From the NCBI GenBank assembly GCA_009746045.1, contig RPFO01000296.1, positions 2,103,064 through 2,167,063 of the forward strand: a stretch of 64,000 nt of DNA, read 5' to 3'. Positions 11,609 to 22,269 of this stretch are shown here, piece after piece. The position numbers and the translations under genes are program-made. Source of the DNA: Mesostigma viride. Lineage: Eukaryota; Streptophyta; Mesostigmatophyceae; Mesostigmatales; Mesostigmataceae. Below the pieces are notes generated by a model. It was not told the origin of the DNA. It searched no databases and saw nothing but the letters and a program-made list of their open reading frames with translations. The first letter of the stretch is position 1. Each line of letters starts with the position of its first letter.

Positions 11609-13356
11609 TTTTTTTTTGAGACTATATCGATGTGCACATGTCAGTTGGCTAAGCTTAGCCGCCTAGCGGCTAAGCTTAGGTAAGGTTTACGAAAAATTTC
11701 AAACTTTTCATTAAAATTATATTAAAATATTTAAGCGCGACGCACAGCGTCTCCACAGACATTTTTCTACCTACAAAAGTCATACAATGTTAATCATGAT
11801 TCTGGCGCTGTCACAAGGTCCGGCCGGCGACTTGCGCCGGAAATGCGCGGACTACACAAAGTAATTTGGCACGTCCAGGCTGTTTGAGATCATAAAAAGA
11901 CTTTCCTCACGTGACTTAGTGTTTTCCTGTTGACATCATGCCCATTTAATATTAATGCTGCTGTTACCCTGCTCATGACCATGCCCTGAATTCCATTCTT
12001 TGGTGACTTAGTGTTTTCTTGTTTAGGGGCTGGCATGCATGCGTTGCCGTTGACATGCCATGGATGAAAAACGCCAAGAAGAGTATATGGCCCCGCTGCC
12101 ACCAAAAAGCACCTGGTTGATCAACCAAGGGGATAGCCTGCACAGTGAGACACAAACACAGCAGACCCAGCAAAGCAAAATTCAGGTTGTAAGCGAGTGG
12201 AGATTACTTTTGACATGCTTGATGAAGAAATATATAACACACCTTCTATTGTCACACCTTCTATAAACAAATAGTTGATTGATCACCTTATACACCACGT
12301 AAACATGCTAGCAGACGCGCTCTTCAGTCCAGTGAAAATCCACGTGCGAAGCAAGTCAGCTTACGCAGAAAGCACCATGAATGTAAATGACGCCCCAAAC
12401 CCGTGACCAGGCAAGCATCCAGAGGGGCTTTCCAAGCCCAGTATATTCCAGAAAAAAGCATCACAGATCCTTGGGCAACCGAACGGACGTTAACGGACAT
12501 TCGAAGGACCATGAAGATGGCGTCCTGCACGGCTAAGAAAATAAAACTGAACGCAACGCTACGCTATGTCTTTGCTGCGACTAGGTGGATTCGGTGAAAA
12601 GGAAAGAACGCAACCATGAAAATGCATCAGAGTAGGTAGTACCCCGGTAGGTAGAGAGAGCAGGTAGTACCCCGGTAGGTAGTACGCCTCACCATCGGCA
12701 TCGCCAGTTACGTCCCGTGGCAAGAAAATCCAGCGTTCTTTCCAATATGATGACACCAGAAACTCGTCGGCCCCACCCCACGCCTTCCACGAACAGCAAA
12801 CTGATTTTACTAGGCACCCAGTACGTAAAGCAATTAAGCATGATACTACAATACCTAAATCTACAACGACATTCCATTTCCAGGTCGCCATAGCGACGCG
12901 GACCTCTCCCACGCAGGTATCACTCCGTTGACGCACCTCCAGCTCAGAAAATTTCGTACTTGCTCTTCAAACATAAAATTTTGACGTATACCATGGCTGC
13001 GCATTCCCCATCCCAATTTTCTAGCGTACGTTTCCTGCCATCGCCAGCCATCAAATTGCTCGCGGAGCACGTCACTTTGTTTCGTCCGGCGGCGTGGCCT
13101 GCGGCTGCGTCGTTTCGGTGGTCTTATCGATTTCGGGTCGTTTCCGTTGGATTTGTGACCGTTGGGGCCGAAGGCCGTTTGTTTTCCGTAGTTTGCTTGT
13201 TTTGGATTGGTTGTTTATGTGTAGTATTTTGTAGTATTCTGGACGGACGACCCGAGCCGCTAACTTAGCGGGTTTATCGCGGCCGTTGGATCCATCATCG
13301 TACGCTCCAGATTGTCGGCGGCTAACGTTTTAACTTTTTTCATTTTGCCTTCGTAT
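11609..13356. other. 1.75-kb segment inside the copia 1 5' LTR
   Basis: It is absent from the 3' LTR. It opens with a T run (to about 11619), as a minus-strand retroposon with a poly(A) tail would, but I find no target duplication at its edges. It contains a perfect hairpin at 11649-11679 and a GGTAGTACCCCGGTAGGTAG duplication near 12635-12690. No protein domain is recognisable. The alternative is that the LTR is naturally long and the other copy lost this part. Confidence 0.6.
11649..11679. repeat. perfect 14-bp inverted repeat (hairpin)
   Basis: The arms CTAAGCTTAGCCGC and GCGGCTAAGCTTAG are separated by CTA. The structure lies 30 bp inside the extra LTR segment, near its T-rich edge, so it may be part of that insertion's terminus. 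Confidence 0.9.
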
Positions 13357-13739
13357 ATCAACGTTCCTCTCACTGGCTGCGCCGCCAGTGACCGTTGGGT
13401 GCAGACCGTTGGCCCGAGGCCGCACGATGACAGGTAGCAGTCTAGTCACTGCATCGTGTGATCACAGATCAATGCACGCTGCAGTACGGTCCCTATCTAG
13501 GATACTCTAGTACCGTCCAATGACAGGACACTACGTATACTGGGTACTGACATCTGTCACGTACCCCAGTACCCAAAGTACCTATCTAGGGAAACGTATG
13601 CGACTCGACTAGCATTCCTATCTGCATAGCCCACGTGGTATTTATATTCACATACCAACGTAGGTTTACAAGGCTTATTCATACGTTGTATTCACAATGC
13701 CTTTGAGACTTAGTCTACAGCAAAGCATGGAGACTAACT

Positions 13740-14830
13740 ACGTACGTAAGCACTGTGAGCAATGTCAGCTATATGCTCCTAAGCCCAGAAAATGGCATGT
13801 GGCCACACCACCACTGGCTAGAGGCAAACTGGTTGGGGATGTTATACACGTGGTGAAGGACACGGTATACTACCTAGTCATAAAGGATGCCTGGTCAAGG
13901 TTTGTGGTAGTGGAGCCCCTGCCTGGGATGGATAAAGAGCAGCTGCACAGAGCTTTACAGATAGCCTTGGCACGTTTTCACCCCATTGAAAAAGTAATGC
14001 TGGATCAGCAGTTTCTCTGCATCCAGGACAGGAATGACCTGCCCAAGATAGAAGTGTCTGGGGCTCAAGATCATGAACGTCAGGGGTTGGTAGAACGTAC
14101 CATGAGAGCCATCAGGGATGTGATAAGAAAAATGCCATCCAGGTTGGCTGACTCTGGTAGCTATGCTGACAGGGCATCTTGGGCAGCAGGGGTGACTACC
14201 CAGCTAAACGCCAAACCAATAATGTCCTCACCTTTTGGGGAAATCACCCCAACTGGCCTTCAGTCAGGCAGCTATGCTTCAGAGGTACACACTCACTACA
14301 ACACACAAAGGCAGCACTTAGCCAAGTTGCTGGCAAAGAAAGACAAAAACAATGCCAGGCCTGTGTTTGAAGTGGGGGACCATGTGTTATTTTTCAGAGA
14401 GGGTGACAGAGGAAGAGCACACTCTGCCAGATGGCACGGTCCAGCTGTAGTCACCAAAATTCATGAAGAAGGGACTGCAGTCACTATACAACATGACAGA
14501 GAGCGTGTGGTCAGCAAGCATAGACTCAAGCTTTATTACCCACCACTGGCAGACGTGTCAGGGGTAGAATTCTTGGACATGGATTCAGAGCAGGAGTCTG
14601 GTGGATTGATCTCACCCAATGAATTGGCTAAGGACGTCATTGATGCAAGCACTAGTACCACAGTAGAAGCTCCTGTGTTCCTCAGTAGTGCAGCCCCACT
14701 ACAACCCAATAGTCCACCTGGGCAGGAGGACGGTGCACAGGGTGAGCAGCAGGTAGCACCTCCCTCACACCTGGAGGAGTCACAAAAAAAGCAGATCCTG
14801 TCGTTCCCAGGAAGTCATTTGCTGAGATTC
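13740..14830 (+). pseudogene. copia 2 integrase core and GPY-like module
   Basis: This continues the integrase after the copia 1 insertion: RKHCEQCQ completes the HHCC finger, then GDVIHV, VMLDQQFL and GLVERT supply the DDE-type acidic residues (about 29 residues between the last two, shorter than the common 35). VGDHVLFF...ARWHGPAVV...SKHRLKLYY is a GPY-like module, more typical of Ty3/gypsy integrases. An ATG at 13697 lies in the copia 1 LTR and only looks like a start. The frame runs on to 14902, but homology leaves it at an A run near 14787. Confidence 0.85.
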
Positions 14831-16965
14831 TTAAGGCCTTGCACAAGGCACACAACACTAAAGCAGTTGTGGCAACAGGTACAGCACAGGTCAATGCTGT
14901 AGGGGATGCAGGTCAAGATCCTAGTATTTTGGCTGTAGACACCCAAGCACAGGTGAGTATCATCAGTGCAGAAGCTGTATCTGGTCTGAAAATGAAGGCC
15001 TCACCATGGGCTAGAGTGTCAGATTTTTCAGGCAAAACCAAAATGCAGGTCAAAGGTCAGGTGAGCATTCAAATCTTGGGTATGCCCACTCCATTTCAGG
15101 TGGTTGAGGGTTACTCAGGGAATGCCCTGTTAGGGGAACCTTTTGTATCTTACCCTGGTGTTGTCATCTCAGCTGGGAGGTTGAGTGTGGCAGGGGTAGG
15201 ACAGGTGCCTCTAGATCATTTTAAAATCCCTTTGAGCCAGATTAGCACTGGGTTGGATGCTGCCATCAATGCAGTTAAGCCCAAGTACCTCCCAGGTCAG
15301 GAACCGTGTGTGGAGGACCTCATACACTCTCAAAAGCTACACCCTTCAGCGTTTGGGCTTGGTAGATGGGATGTTGCATCCATGTCTCCCCTGTCCTATG
15401 ATGATATTGTACGGGACTGCCAGACGCAGATTGGGTTTCTTAAGTGGCTGGAGGCTTTTACCAAAGCCAGGGAGGAGTGGGTTGTTCCAGATGCACGTAG
15501 TCCCACACACACACCACCTGTGACTCCTCTTGATGCTATGCCAGCTGGAGCCAAGAAGCTAAGGTTAAAGTTTGTGTGCAAGCATAAACCTCAGGCTGAT
15601 GGGGGACCACCCATTTTCCATGCTAGGCCATGTGTCACTGAGTTCAGGGGCTCTACAGAGCTGACAGAGGCTGAGCTTTATACTCCTGGTATTCAGCAAA
15701 CGTCTCTCAAGGTGTTGCTTTCCTTGTTTTTGCATCAGCTTAATACAGGGAAGGATTATGTGTGTAAAGCCACAGATATCAAAAGAGCCTTTCTAAAGGG
15801 GGACCCTGCCATAGCACAGCAGGTCTGGAGAGGTCAGGTATACGTGGTGAATACTCCTAAGGTGTGGCACAGGGATATTGTTCAACCCTTGTTGAGGCCA
15901 AACCTGGGGGTTGAAGGGTTGCAGTCAGCTCCAAAAATTTTTAGGCTGTCTGCACAGGAGGTATTCATGAAGCTAGGGGCCACCTATGATGACATTGACC
16001 CTTGCCTGTTTGTCATCCCACACCCTGATGGAATGATGATGTTTGTCTGGCATGGGGATGATCAGTTAATCTCAGGTCCTAGAGCTGCAGTGGATGCTTT
16101 CATAGCTCAGGTGTCTGCCAGTTTTGAGATTGGCAAGCAGCTAGAGCTGGGCAAGGAGCCAGTCAAGTTCTGTGGCATGATGCTTGAGTTGCTGCAGCAG
16201 CAGGGCAGCTGGGTTTGTTCCATGCAGGCCTCTGCTGAATACATTAAGTCTTGTCTGGATGTCCTGCCTGTTCACATCACCCCTGACATGTGCCCTACCA
16301 TTAGAGGCAAGCTTGGTTGGCTATGTGCTACATGTGCACCCCACCTGGCTTTTGTGAGCAGGGTAGATGATGAGGTACTACAGGAGGTAGGAGCACGGGC
16401 AATCAAGCAGTTGTTGCATGATGGTCCACCTTTGATGCTTCACTCACTGGACCTGTTTACTCCCATTCACATCACGTGCATGATGGATAGTTCAATGGAG
16501 TCCAGGGTAGTTACCAAGGTTCAAGCCAGAGAGGCTGGATTGTTTTTCCTGCATAACCAAGGTGGGAAGAAGTCACTAGTCTCCTGGTTCAGTAGATTGC
16601 ACAAGAGGAAAGCTGTGAGTAGCAATGTAGCTGAATGCAGGGCTGTGGTATCTTCTGTCTTGCATGCAAGGTATCTCAATCACTTGCTGGTCTGGCTTCA
16701 ACACCAGGCTGGTAGCTCTGCAGGAGTGAAAGCACATTTGCTGACTGACTCTCAATCTATCATCTCTTTCCTTGCCAATCCTTTGGCTGTACACTCGGAC
16801 CTGGATTGGATTGTGCTAAAACAGGAATGCAAGTACCTGGAGTCTAAAGCCCACGTCAGGGACAAAGACAATGCTGCAGATGCACTGACCAAGGTGCCAC
16901 AAGCAGCAGGACCACAATACCAGGTCTTGTATGGGTTGATGAACCCTGGTTACAGTCTGAAGTGA
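14785..16965 (+). CDS. copia 2 retropepsin-like, reverse transcriptase and RNase H polyprotein part
   Basis: The homologous frame resumes one base back at CACAAAAAAAGC (14784-14795) and stays open to TGA after 16962. In order it holds a retropepsin-like segment (LAVDTQAQVSIIS, then ALLGEPFV), a copia-type RT with KATDIKRAFLKGDP and FVWHGDDQLISG, and RNase H with MDSSMESR, AECRAVV, LLTDSQSIISF and DNAADALTK. The RT-RH part has no internal stop. Protease-like DTQA replaces DTGA/DSGA, so its activity is doubtful. Upstream integrase pieces are broken by insertions, so the element as a whole is inactive. Confidence 0.85.
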   Translation, partial: KKADPVVPRKSFAEILKALHKAHNTKAVVATGTAQVNAVGDAGQDPSILAVDTQAQVSIISAEAVSGLKMKASPWARVSDFSGKTKMQVKGQVSIQILGMPTPFQVVEGYSGNALLGEPFVSYPGVVISAGRLSVAGVGQVPLDHFKIPLSQISTGLDAAINAVKPKYLPGQEPCVEDLIHSQKLHPSAFGLGRWDVASMSPLSYDDIVRDCQTQIGFLKWLEAFTKAREEWVVPDARSPTHTPPVTPLDAMPAGAKKLRLKFVCKHKPQADGGPPIFHARPCVTEFRGSTELTEAELYTPGIQQTSLKVLLSLFLHQLNTGKDYVCKATDIKRAFLKGDPAIAQQVWRGQVYVVNTPKVWHRDIVQPLLRPNLGVEGLQSAPKIFRLSAQEVFMKLGATYDDIDPCLFVIPHPDGMMMFVWHGDDQLISGPRAAVDAFIAQVSASFEIGKQLELGKEPVKFCGMMLELLQQQGSWVCSMQASAEYIKSCLDVLPVHITPDMCPTIRGKLGWLCATCAPHLAFVSRVDDEVLQEVGARAIKQLLHDGPPLMLHSLDLFTPIHITCMMDSSMESRVVTKVQAREAGLFFLHNQGGKKSLVSWFSRLHKRKAVSSNVAECRAVVSSVLHARYLNHLLVWLQHQAGSSAGVKAHLLTDSQSIISFLANPLAVHSDLDWIVLKQECKYLESKAHVRDKDNAADALTKVPQAAGPQYQVLYGLMNPGYSLK

Positions 16966-17346
16966 CTGGCACGTTACATGTTAGCCCATGACCCCCTGCC
17001 TAATACTGCAGCTGAAAGGCTGCAGTGGCAGCTGGGTAGTTTTCTGACAGTGAGAAGCACTGGTCTAGAAAGTTGGGACATGATGAATGTGTTATTTATT
17101 GAATAAAATTTTGTGAGACACTTGTTTGGATGACCATGACATGCTGGGGCCTGGAGCACCCATCTCACTCAGTTAAGAAACCATGCTTGAGACATGGGGC
17201 CTTTTTAATGCATCTCTTGTACATGTGTGAGGTGACCTTTGGGTCCTAGTAGGTTATCTGACAGTTTTTTAAGGCATTGGGAATGGCTGCGTCCATTTGA
17301 TGGCTATGTGTGTTTCTGTTGAAACCCAAAGAAAACTTAAAGTGGG

Positions 17347-17850
17347 AGTTAGTCTAAGTCTCCCGCCTGTAGCCTAAGTGGACACGTGCCAGCACCGCCG
17401 GCGCCCAATTGGGTACTGGGACGGTGCTGGACTAGAACAGTCGTGGCATGGACACGTGGCTGTACTCAGTATGTGATGAGCCGGTACCTCAGTACCGGGA
17501 CTGTAGTTGTCATGTTAGGACTGACTAGATCAGGTTGTAACTGATAGGTTAGTCCGTCCAGGATCAGTAAGTTAGTTTAACTTACGCAAAGTCTGGCCAG
17601 CCATCATTGACGGCTGGCCAGCAGTATATGTGCCACATTATCCTAATGCCAAGGTGTCTCGTCGTTCAAACACACACGCCATTTGGCAGTGCCCAAGCAT
17701 TCCAAGCTTTGTGTTGCATAACTGTGGCAGCCGAGCCTCTACTAACGATCATGGACCTAACCTTGGCAAGTATTTGCATCATATTTCACTCTTTGGACTG
17801 AGCTAGCTTTACACCTGCTGTTTGGCCTGCACCATGGTCCCTGGCTGCCA
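17347..17850 (+). repeat. probable 3' LTR of copia 2 (right end unresolved)
   Basis: It begins AGTTAGTCTAAG directly after a purine-rich tract, matching the AGTTAGTCT start of the copia 1 LTR. It contains a perfect hairpin, CTGGCCAGCC (17593-17602) and GGCTGGCCAG (17612-17621). The right boundary cannot be set because the 5' LTR is outside the window. Confidence 0.5.
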
Positions 17851-19670
17851 GTTACATTTTGTGCCCCCCCCCTGGCAGCCTGCAGGGTCTAGGACTGCGA
17901 GGGTGTAACATAGACATCATGTTGTGGTCACCCTGGGTGCATTTTCAGGACCAGCCATGACCTGGCCATGCCTTATTTCTTGGCATATTGTTGACTTGAG
18001 TGCTATTTAATTTGGTCACTCGCGTAGCGACCCCCCTGCATTCATAAATCGTAAACAATTATACAATGAGCATATTTCATGGATGTTAAGCATTGCAACT
18101 CTTGAACATATCATAAATGAACATGGTTCCATGCCGTACCCATGGATGTGTTGACATGTGTTAGTTATTACAAATGGTATCCATGCTAGAAAATGTCCTC
18201 ATTTGAGGACATTTTCTTGGTGATTAGACAATATATCATTAAAGAATAGGGGTTGGCGTGCAACTTCCTCACGTAGTGTGGGGAATAGTAGGCGGTCGGG
18301 TAAGTGCCATAAAGCCTTGCCATATACGAGCCCAGTACCAAGGAAGACCTCTGGTGAGTTTGGGGGAGGGGAGGCGAGCAGTAAGCAGCCGTGCGGCTCC
18401 AGTGTGCGAGGTGCGACATACCATTGGAGTGATGAGTAAGACGTGAGAGCCGGTTACACGTTCCAGAAGACATCGAGGGTGTGTGTTGACACCAATCATG
18501 TGGGCAGAAATAACTTGTTTGGCATACACAGACCATAAACGCCATTCAAAAATATGCAAGTTGCATATTGTGTAAGCCTAGCTAGTCCTCCAAGAGGCCA
18601 CGGCATAAAAGACATCAATAGACAGCAATTCCCGCCAGGTAAATAGGTGTACGTTTATTCCAAATATAACCAGTGGCCAGCGCTGGTTGTCTCTTTGATA
18701 ACCAGTAGTTAATCCCTGCTTTAAGCCTGCTAAGACATCAATAGACAGCAATTTATAGTGCATGAAGCGTGCAGGTAGTTCCAAAAGGTACCTTTCTGCT
18801 ACCGTGGACCGGTTTCTCGCCAAATAGCGTCACTTGTTGTTGTTGTTGTTGTTGTTGTTGTGTCCCACGCCGCCTATGGGCAGCCGGCAGAGAATCTTTA
18901 GTGGCCGAGGGCCGGGCCCAACACACTTAAAGGCGTGAACCCACTTCAGGCATGAATGACTCTACTAAATTTAACGAATATGAGCTAAAGATAATAAAAC
19001 ATACTATTATTGTTGTATTCACCTTTGCCCGGACTTTCAGACTTTTTTTTTTCAAACTTACCTAAGTAATGAAAAAAACCTAAGTCCAAAGCCCAACCTC
19101 CTTTATGACGCAAATCTGCTTTTGACTTAGGACTTGTGTTTTTTGCCTGAGTCAGCCCTGCAAAAAAAAAGCGCTGCTATCAAGGGTTACTGCACGGCTG
19201 AAACACTTACGTCCTGTGCTTTTTTCCTAACGCAGCCCTGCAAAAAAAAAAAAAGATACCATGGGTAATGCAAGAGCTGAAAATGAAAACTAGCATCTCC
19301 AAAAAAAAAAAAGTGGGGACTTGCGTGTATTCATCATGCTGTGTGTAATGCACATGTGCTTATCTCATGTTGCCATGCCAGATTCATATAAGGTTACAGT
19401 TATGATATGATTGTGTGGGTCATGATCCAAGGCAAACAAGTATTGCATTAAAAATATTTTAGGTCACTTATATCATCCCCATGTTACAGCCATCATCACC
19501 ATAACTTCACGACACTTCAATATAGTCCCCGCACAAAATTATCTCATAACGACCATCATCACCGTCTATGATCCTGTCTAGCCAGGCATCATTAAACTTG
19601 TCAGTCACCACACGTAATTGTGCAGTTTTCTATCCATGGGCAATTTCTACTTCCATCTCATTCTCAAAGT
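17851..19670. other. intergenic, palindrome and low-complexity runs
   Basis: No gene is recognisable. A perfect palindrome AGAAAATGTCCTCA/TGAGGACATTTTCT (2-bp centre) lies at 18188-18217. A (GTT)n run of about 9 units is near 18836-18860. Around 19120-19250 a CAGCCCTGCAAAAAAAA motif occurs twice in a diverged duplication. Confidence 0.6.
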
Positions 19671-19673
19671 CCA

Positions 19674-20900
19674 CCACTTGTTGGTACAACAATGGTTGCG
19701 CGTCTAACAACAGGTGACTCAATTTTGGCAGGTTCTTTTTTCAATTTTTTAGTGACAGGCTGCAGGCCAGCCTCCTCCTCCCCGAGGTCGAAGTTTCGCG
19801 GAGCAAATATGGCGGCTGCCGGTGAGCATCAGAGACGAGCACACGTCGCTCCTCCTCGCTCAGATCCCTGCTTGTAGCTGTCACGGTGATGTGGTAGGAT
19901 ACCCATTTCGGCTTTTTCTCCGTGCTGGCCTTGTCGCCCAGCACGGGAATATACTCCTCCTCGCTTCCGCCGGGGGCCTCCTCGGCAGGGGCAGACGGCT
20001 GCTTGGCTTGCTGGGCATCGCCTTGTGCTGCCTTCTTCTGCGCTTCCTTCCTCTCTGCTTTCTCACTCGCCTTCCTGCAAAATCCCAGCATAACAGATAG
20101 CAGAAAGCCGAATTGTAATTAGCATGGGTATAACGCATTAAGCAAAAGGTCAAAATGCAAGAATAGCGTCCACACGAACCACCAAGAAACTTTTTTTCTG
20201 GCTTCGCTGCGTAGGTGCTGTCTGCGTCGCCCTGGTGTTGTGAATATCCGATTGCAGCAGTCGCACGGGTATCCATTAGTAGGTACAGGTTGTGCCCTGT
20301 CGTGCTCCCTCTGCTCGGCATAAATAAGCCGGGTGCAGGTTGTACTGCGGGGTCACCTCAGTGTCTGCTTTTTCTTCATTTTGACACTCCCCTTCCTCTG
20401 AATCCTCGCCTTTATCACTCTCCTCTCTCTCCACCACATTTTCGGTATCGCCGCTCGATTCATCCCTTAAAATGAAGTTTCTGTGCCGTGTGGGTTAAGC
20501 TCGTCGTCGGCGACGTCGTCGTCTTCAAGCTCATGCCGGGCTTGGCGACTGGCTTCTCCAGCTTGACCATGTCCTGTTGTATATGCGCTGGCAGGTGCTT
20601 TCCTAATTTTATTCTTCCTTCCAATCGTGCGTGTCCATTTGGAATCAAATGCCTCTGAATATCGGATATTCTTCTTCCCTCCACGTTTCGTTTTTTCGTG
20701 GGACGCTGTCCAGTACTGTAGTATGCGCTGTCATGTCCTTTCCAGAATGTCCTTTCCGAATGTTTTGTTCCGTTTTTGTATCCAATCGTGCGTCTCCATT
20801 TCGATTCCATGATAATTTTTTCCTCGAATCGTCCGTTTCGAATCTGATTGCCTTTCATGCGAATCTTTTTCCCTCTACCGGTTCTGTCCATGACTTGGCG
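19674..20900 (-). CDS. unrecognised acidic/lysine-rich coding region, exon structure unclear
   Basis: Several minus-strand blocks look coding but sit in different frames. One is an acidic block with ESSGDTENVVEREESDKGED (about 20340-20470). Others are MDTRATAAIGYSQHQGDADS (20205-20273), KASEKAERKEAQKKAAQGDA through SEEEYIPVLGDKAS (19830-20084, after a TTTTGCAG acceptor), and NFDLGEEEAGLQPVTKKLKK to a TGA at 19674. Frame changes are explained partly by introns, but I cannot place every junction, so decay is possible. No family is recognised. It is transcribed away from the LRR gene, with a hAT element between them. Short diverged repeats of CCAATCGTGCGTSTCCATTT occur at 20630-20940. Confidence 0.4.
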
Positions 20901-21132
20901 TTTCATTTTTTCGTCCAATCCTGAGTGTTCATTACTTCCTGTTCATAGCCTTTCCCTATGATTTGGCGTTTCATCGCTGATGTCGTACGCTGTGTACGAC
21001 TTATATCAGTAGCACGTCCCGCCACAGACGAGTTTCCGTGTTGTACACTTGCTAGCGGTCCTAAGTTTTCTGCATGTTCCCATCAGCAGCTATCTACAGT
21101 GCCGTAAGCGGAACCGCCCACACTCTATGTAA

Positions 21133-22106
21133 CAGTGTTTTTTTTAAGGTTTTCGTTACTAGTGGCGCTAGGCCACTTGTGGCGTTTCGAACTATGAAAA
21201 CTTCAGTTTACTCGGCCAATGTGTGGCTTTAAGCCAATTAAAATTGGGCTTGGCACGGCCACGTGTGGCGGGCTGGCTTTTTGGTGCAGCAAATGACCCT
21301 ACCGGCAGCGGGGTCAGCGCGGCGCGGCGCCGTACTGGCATTCCAAGTTCAAAGTAGTTCAGAACAGTATGTTTAATTATCTTAAGTTCAAACTAGTAGA
21401 ATTTATTAGAATCATTCACGCCTTAAGTTGGGTTCACGCCTGAAGTTGGGTTGACCAAAAACCTCGAACCCAACTTAAGGCGTGAATGCCTGTACACAAG
21501 GCGGGCGAGCGTCTCCGTCTCAGGCATCGGCGCCGGGCGTACTTGGTAAATTAACAACAACGATTACCACTACAGCCACTGCTTAACAAAACGATTACTG
21601 AAGTGCCGAAAGTCGAAACACATAGTCAATGCAATGCAGTACAGTACTGTATGGCTGGCGAGTGACTGGAACTGAGGCGCCAGCCGCCAGGCCGCCAGCC
21701 AGCTGAAGCCAGAAAATGCACACAAGCTGCAGTCTGCACAGTGCACTCTGGTCTCTGGCAGCGGGCCACTTGCCACTTGGCACTTGGCCGGGCTCTACGT
21801 ACATGCACTATGCAGTCAGTAAGTCAGTCAGTCATAGTAATACTCATAGTAGTTCTAGTACTAGGGAGGCTTGTGGCGGAACGCCGGCCGGAAGACCGGC
21901 TGACACCGCCAATTGTGGCGTAGCCTGTACTAGAGTGAACTTCAGGCACGGCCACCCTGTGGCGAAACGAAACTACAAAGTAGAACAGCACGGCCAAATT
22001 GTGGCTTCTTGGGTGCCCTGTCCAAGTGGGTGGCACCGCCACATTTTGCCAAAAAAAGTGCCACACCGCCACATTTGGCGGTGTATCGCCACTAAAAAAA
22101 ACACTG
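21133..22106. mobile_element. non-autonomous hAT-type element with 8-bp TSD
   Basis: CTATGTAA occurs immediately before (21125-21132) and after (22107-22114) a 974-bp unit with inverted termini CAGTGTTTTTTTTA and TAAAAAAAACACTG. An 8-bp duplication and CAG-type ends are hallmarks of hAT. TGTGGCG or its complement recurs many times near both ends, as expected for subterminal transposase-binding repeats. No transposase frame is present. A 74-bp palindromic unit is nested at 21414-21487. The right end is 163 bp upstream of the LRR gene start codon. Confidence 0.88.
21414..21487. repeat. small palindromic unit, 21-bp inverted arms (family F)
   Basis: Arms read ATTCACGCCTTAAGTTGGGT and its complement, the full arm being 21 bp. 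A longer, diverged relative with the same termini is at 62204-62379, and a partial match lies near 18925-18950, so this is a dispersed miniature element. Confidence 0.7.
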
Positions 22107-22269
22107 CTATGTAACCGTCGTTTGTAACGCGTTGGTTGTGCCGCGTGGTGGACTTGGTGTTCTTTGAGCCAGGTTTGAGCTGCTCTTTGTAACTCGATGG
22201 GGTTAGGTAAATAACAGGGAATCGTTTGGGAACGCGGCTACGAACCCAAATCTTTGTGAGCACTTGGCC

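Larger units (their letters stand above)
11509..13739 (-). repeat. 5' LTR of copia 1, interrupted
   Basis: Positions 11509-11608 and 13357-13739 match the two halves of the 3' LTR (3519-4005). Between them is 1748 bp missing from the 3' LTR. The outer end CTAACT (13734-13739) abuts target duplication ACGTA. On the minus strand TATAAATA at 13639-13646 is a candidate promoter element. Confidence 0.85.

Noticed and set aside
13697-13740. ATG at 13697 as the natural start of the copia 2 integrase
   Set aside because: This segment is the end of the copia 1 LTR, shared with 3962-4005; the true upstream frame is at 3441-3518.
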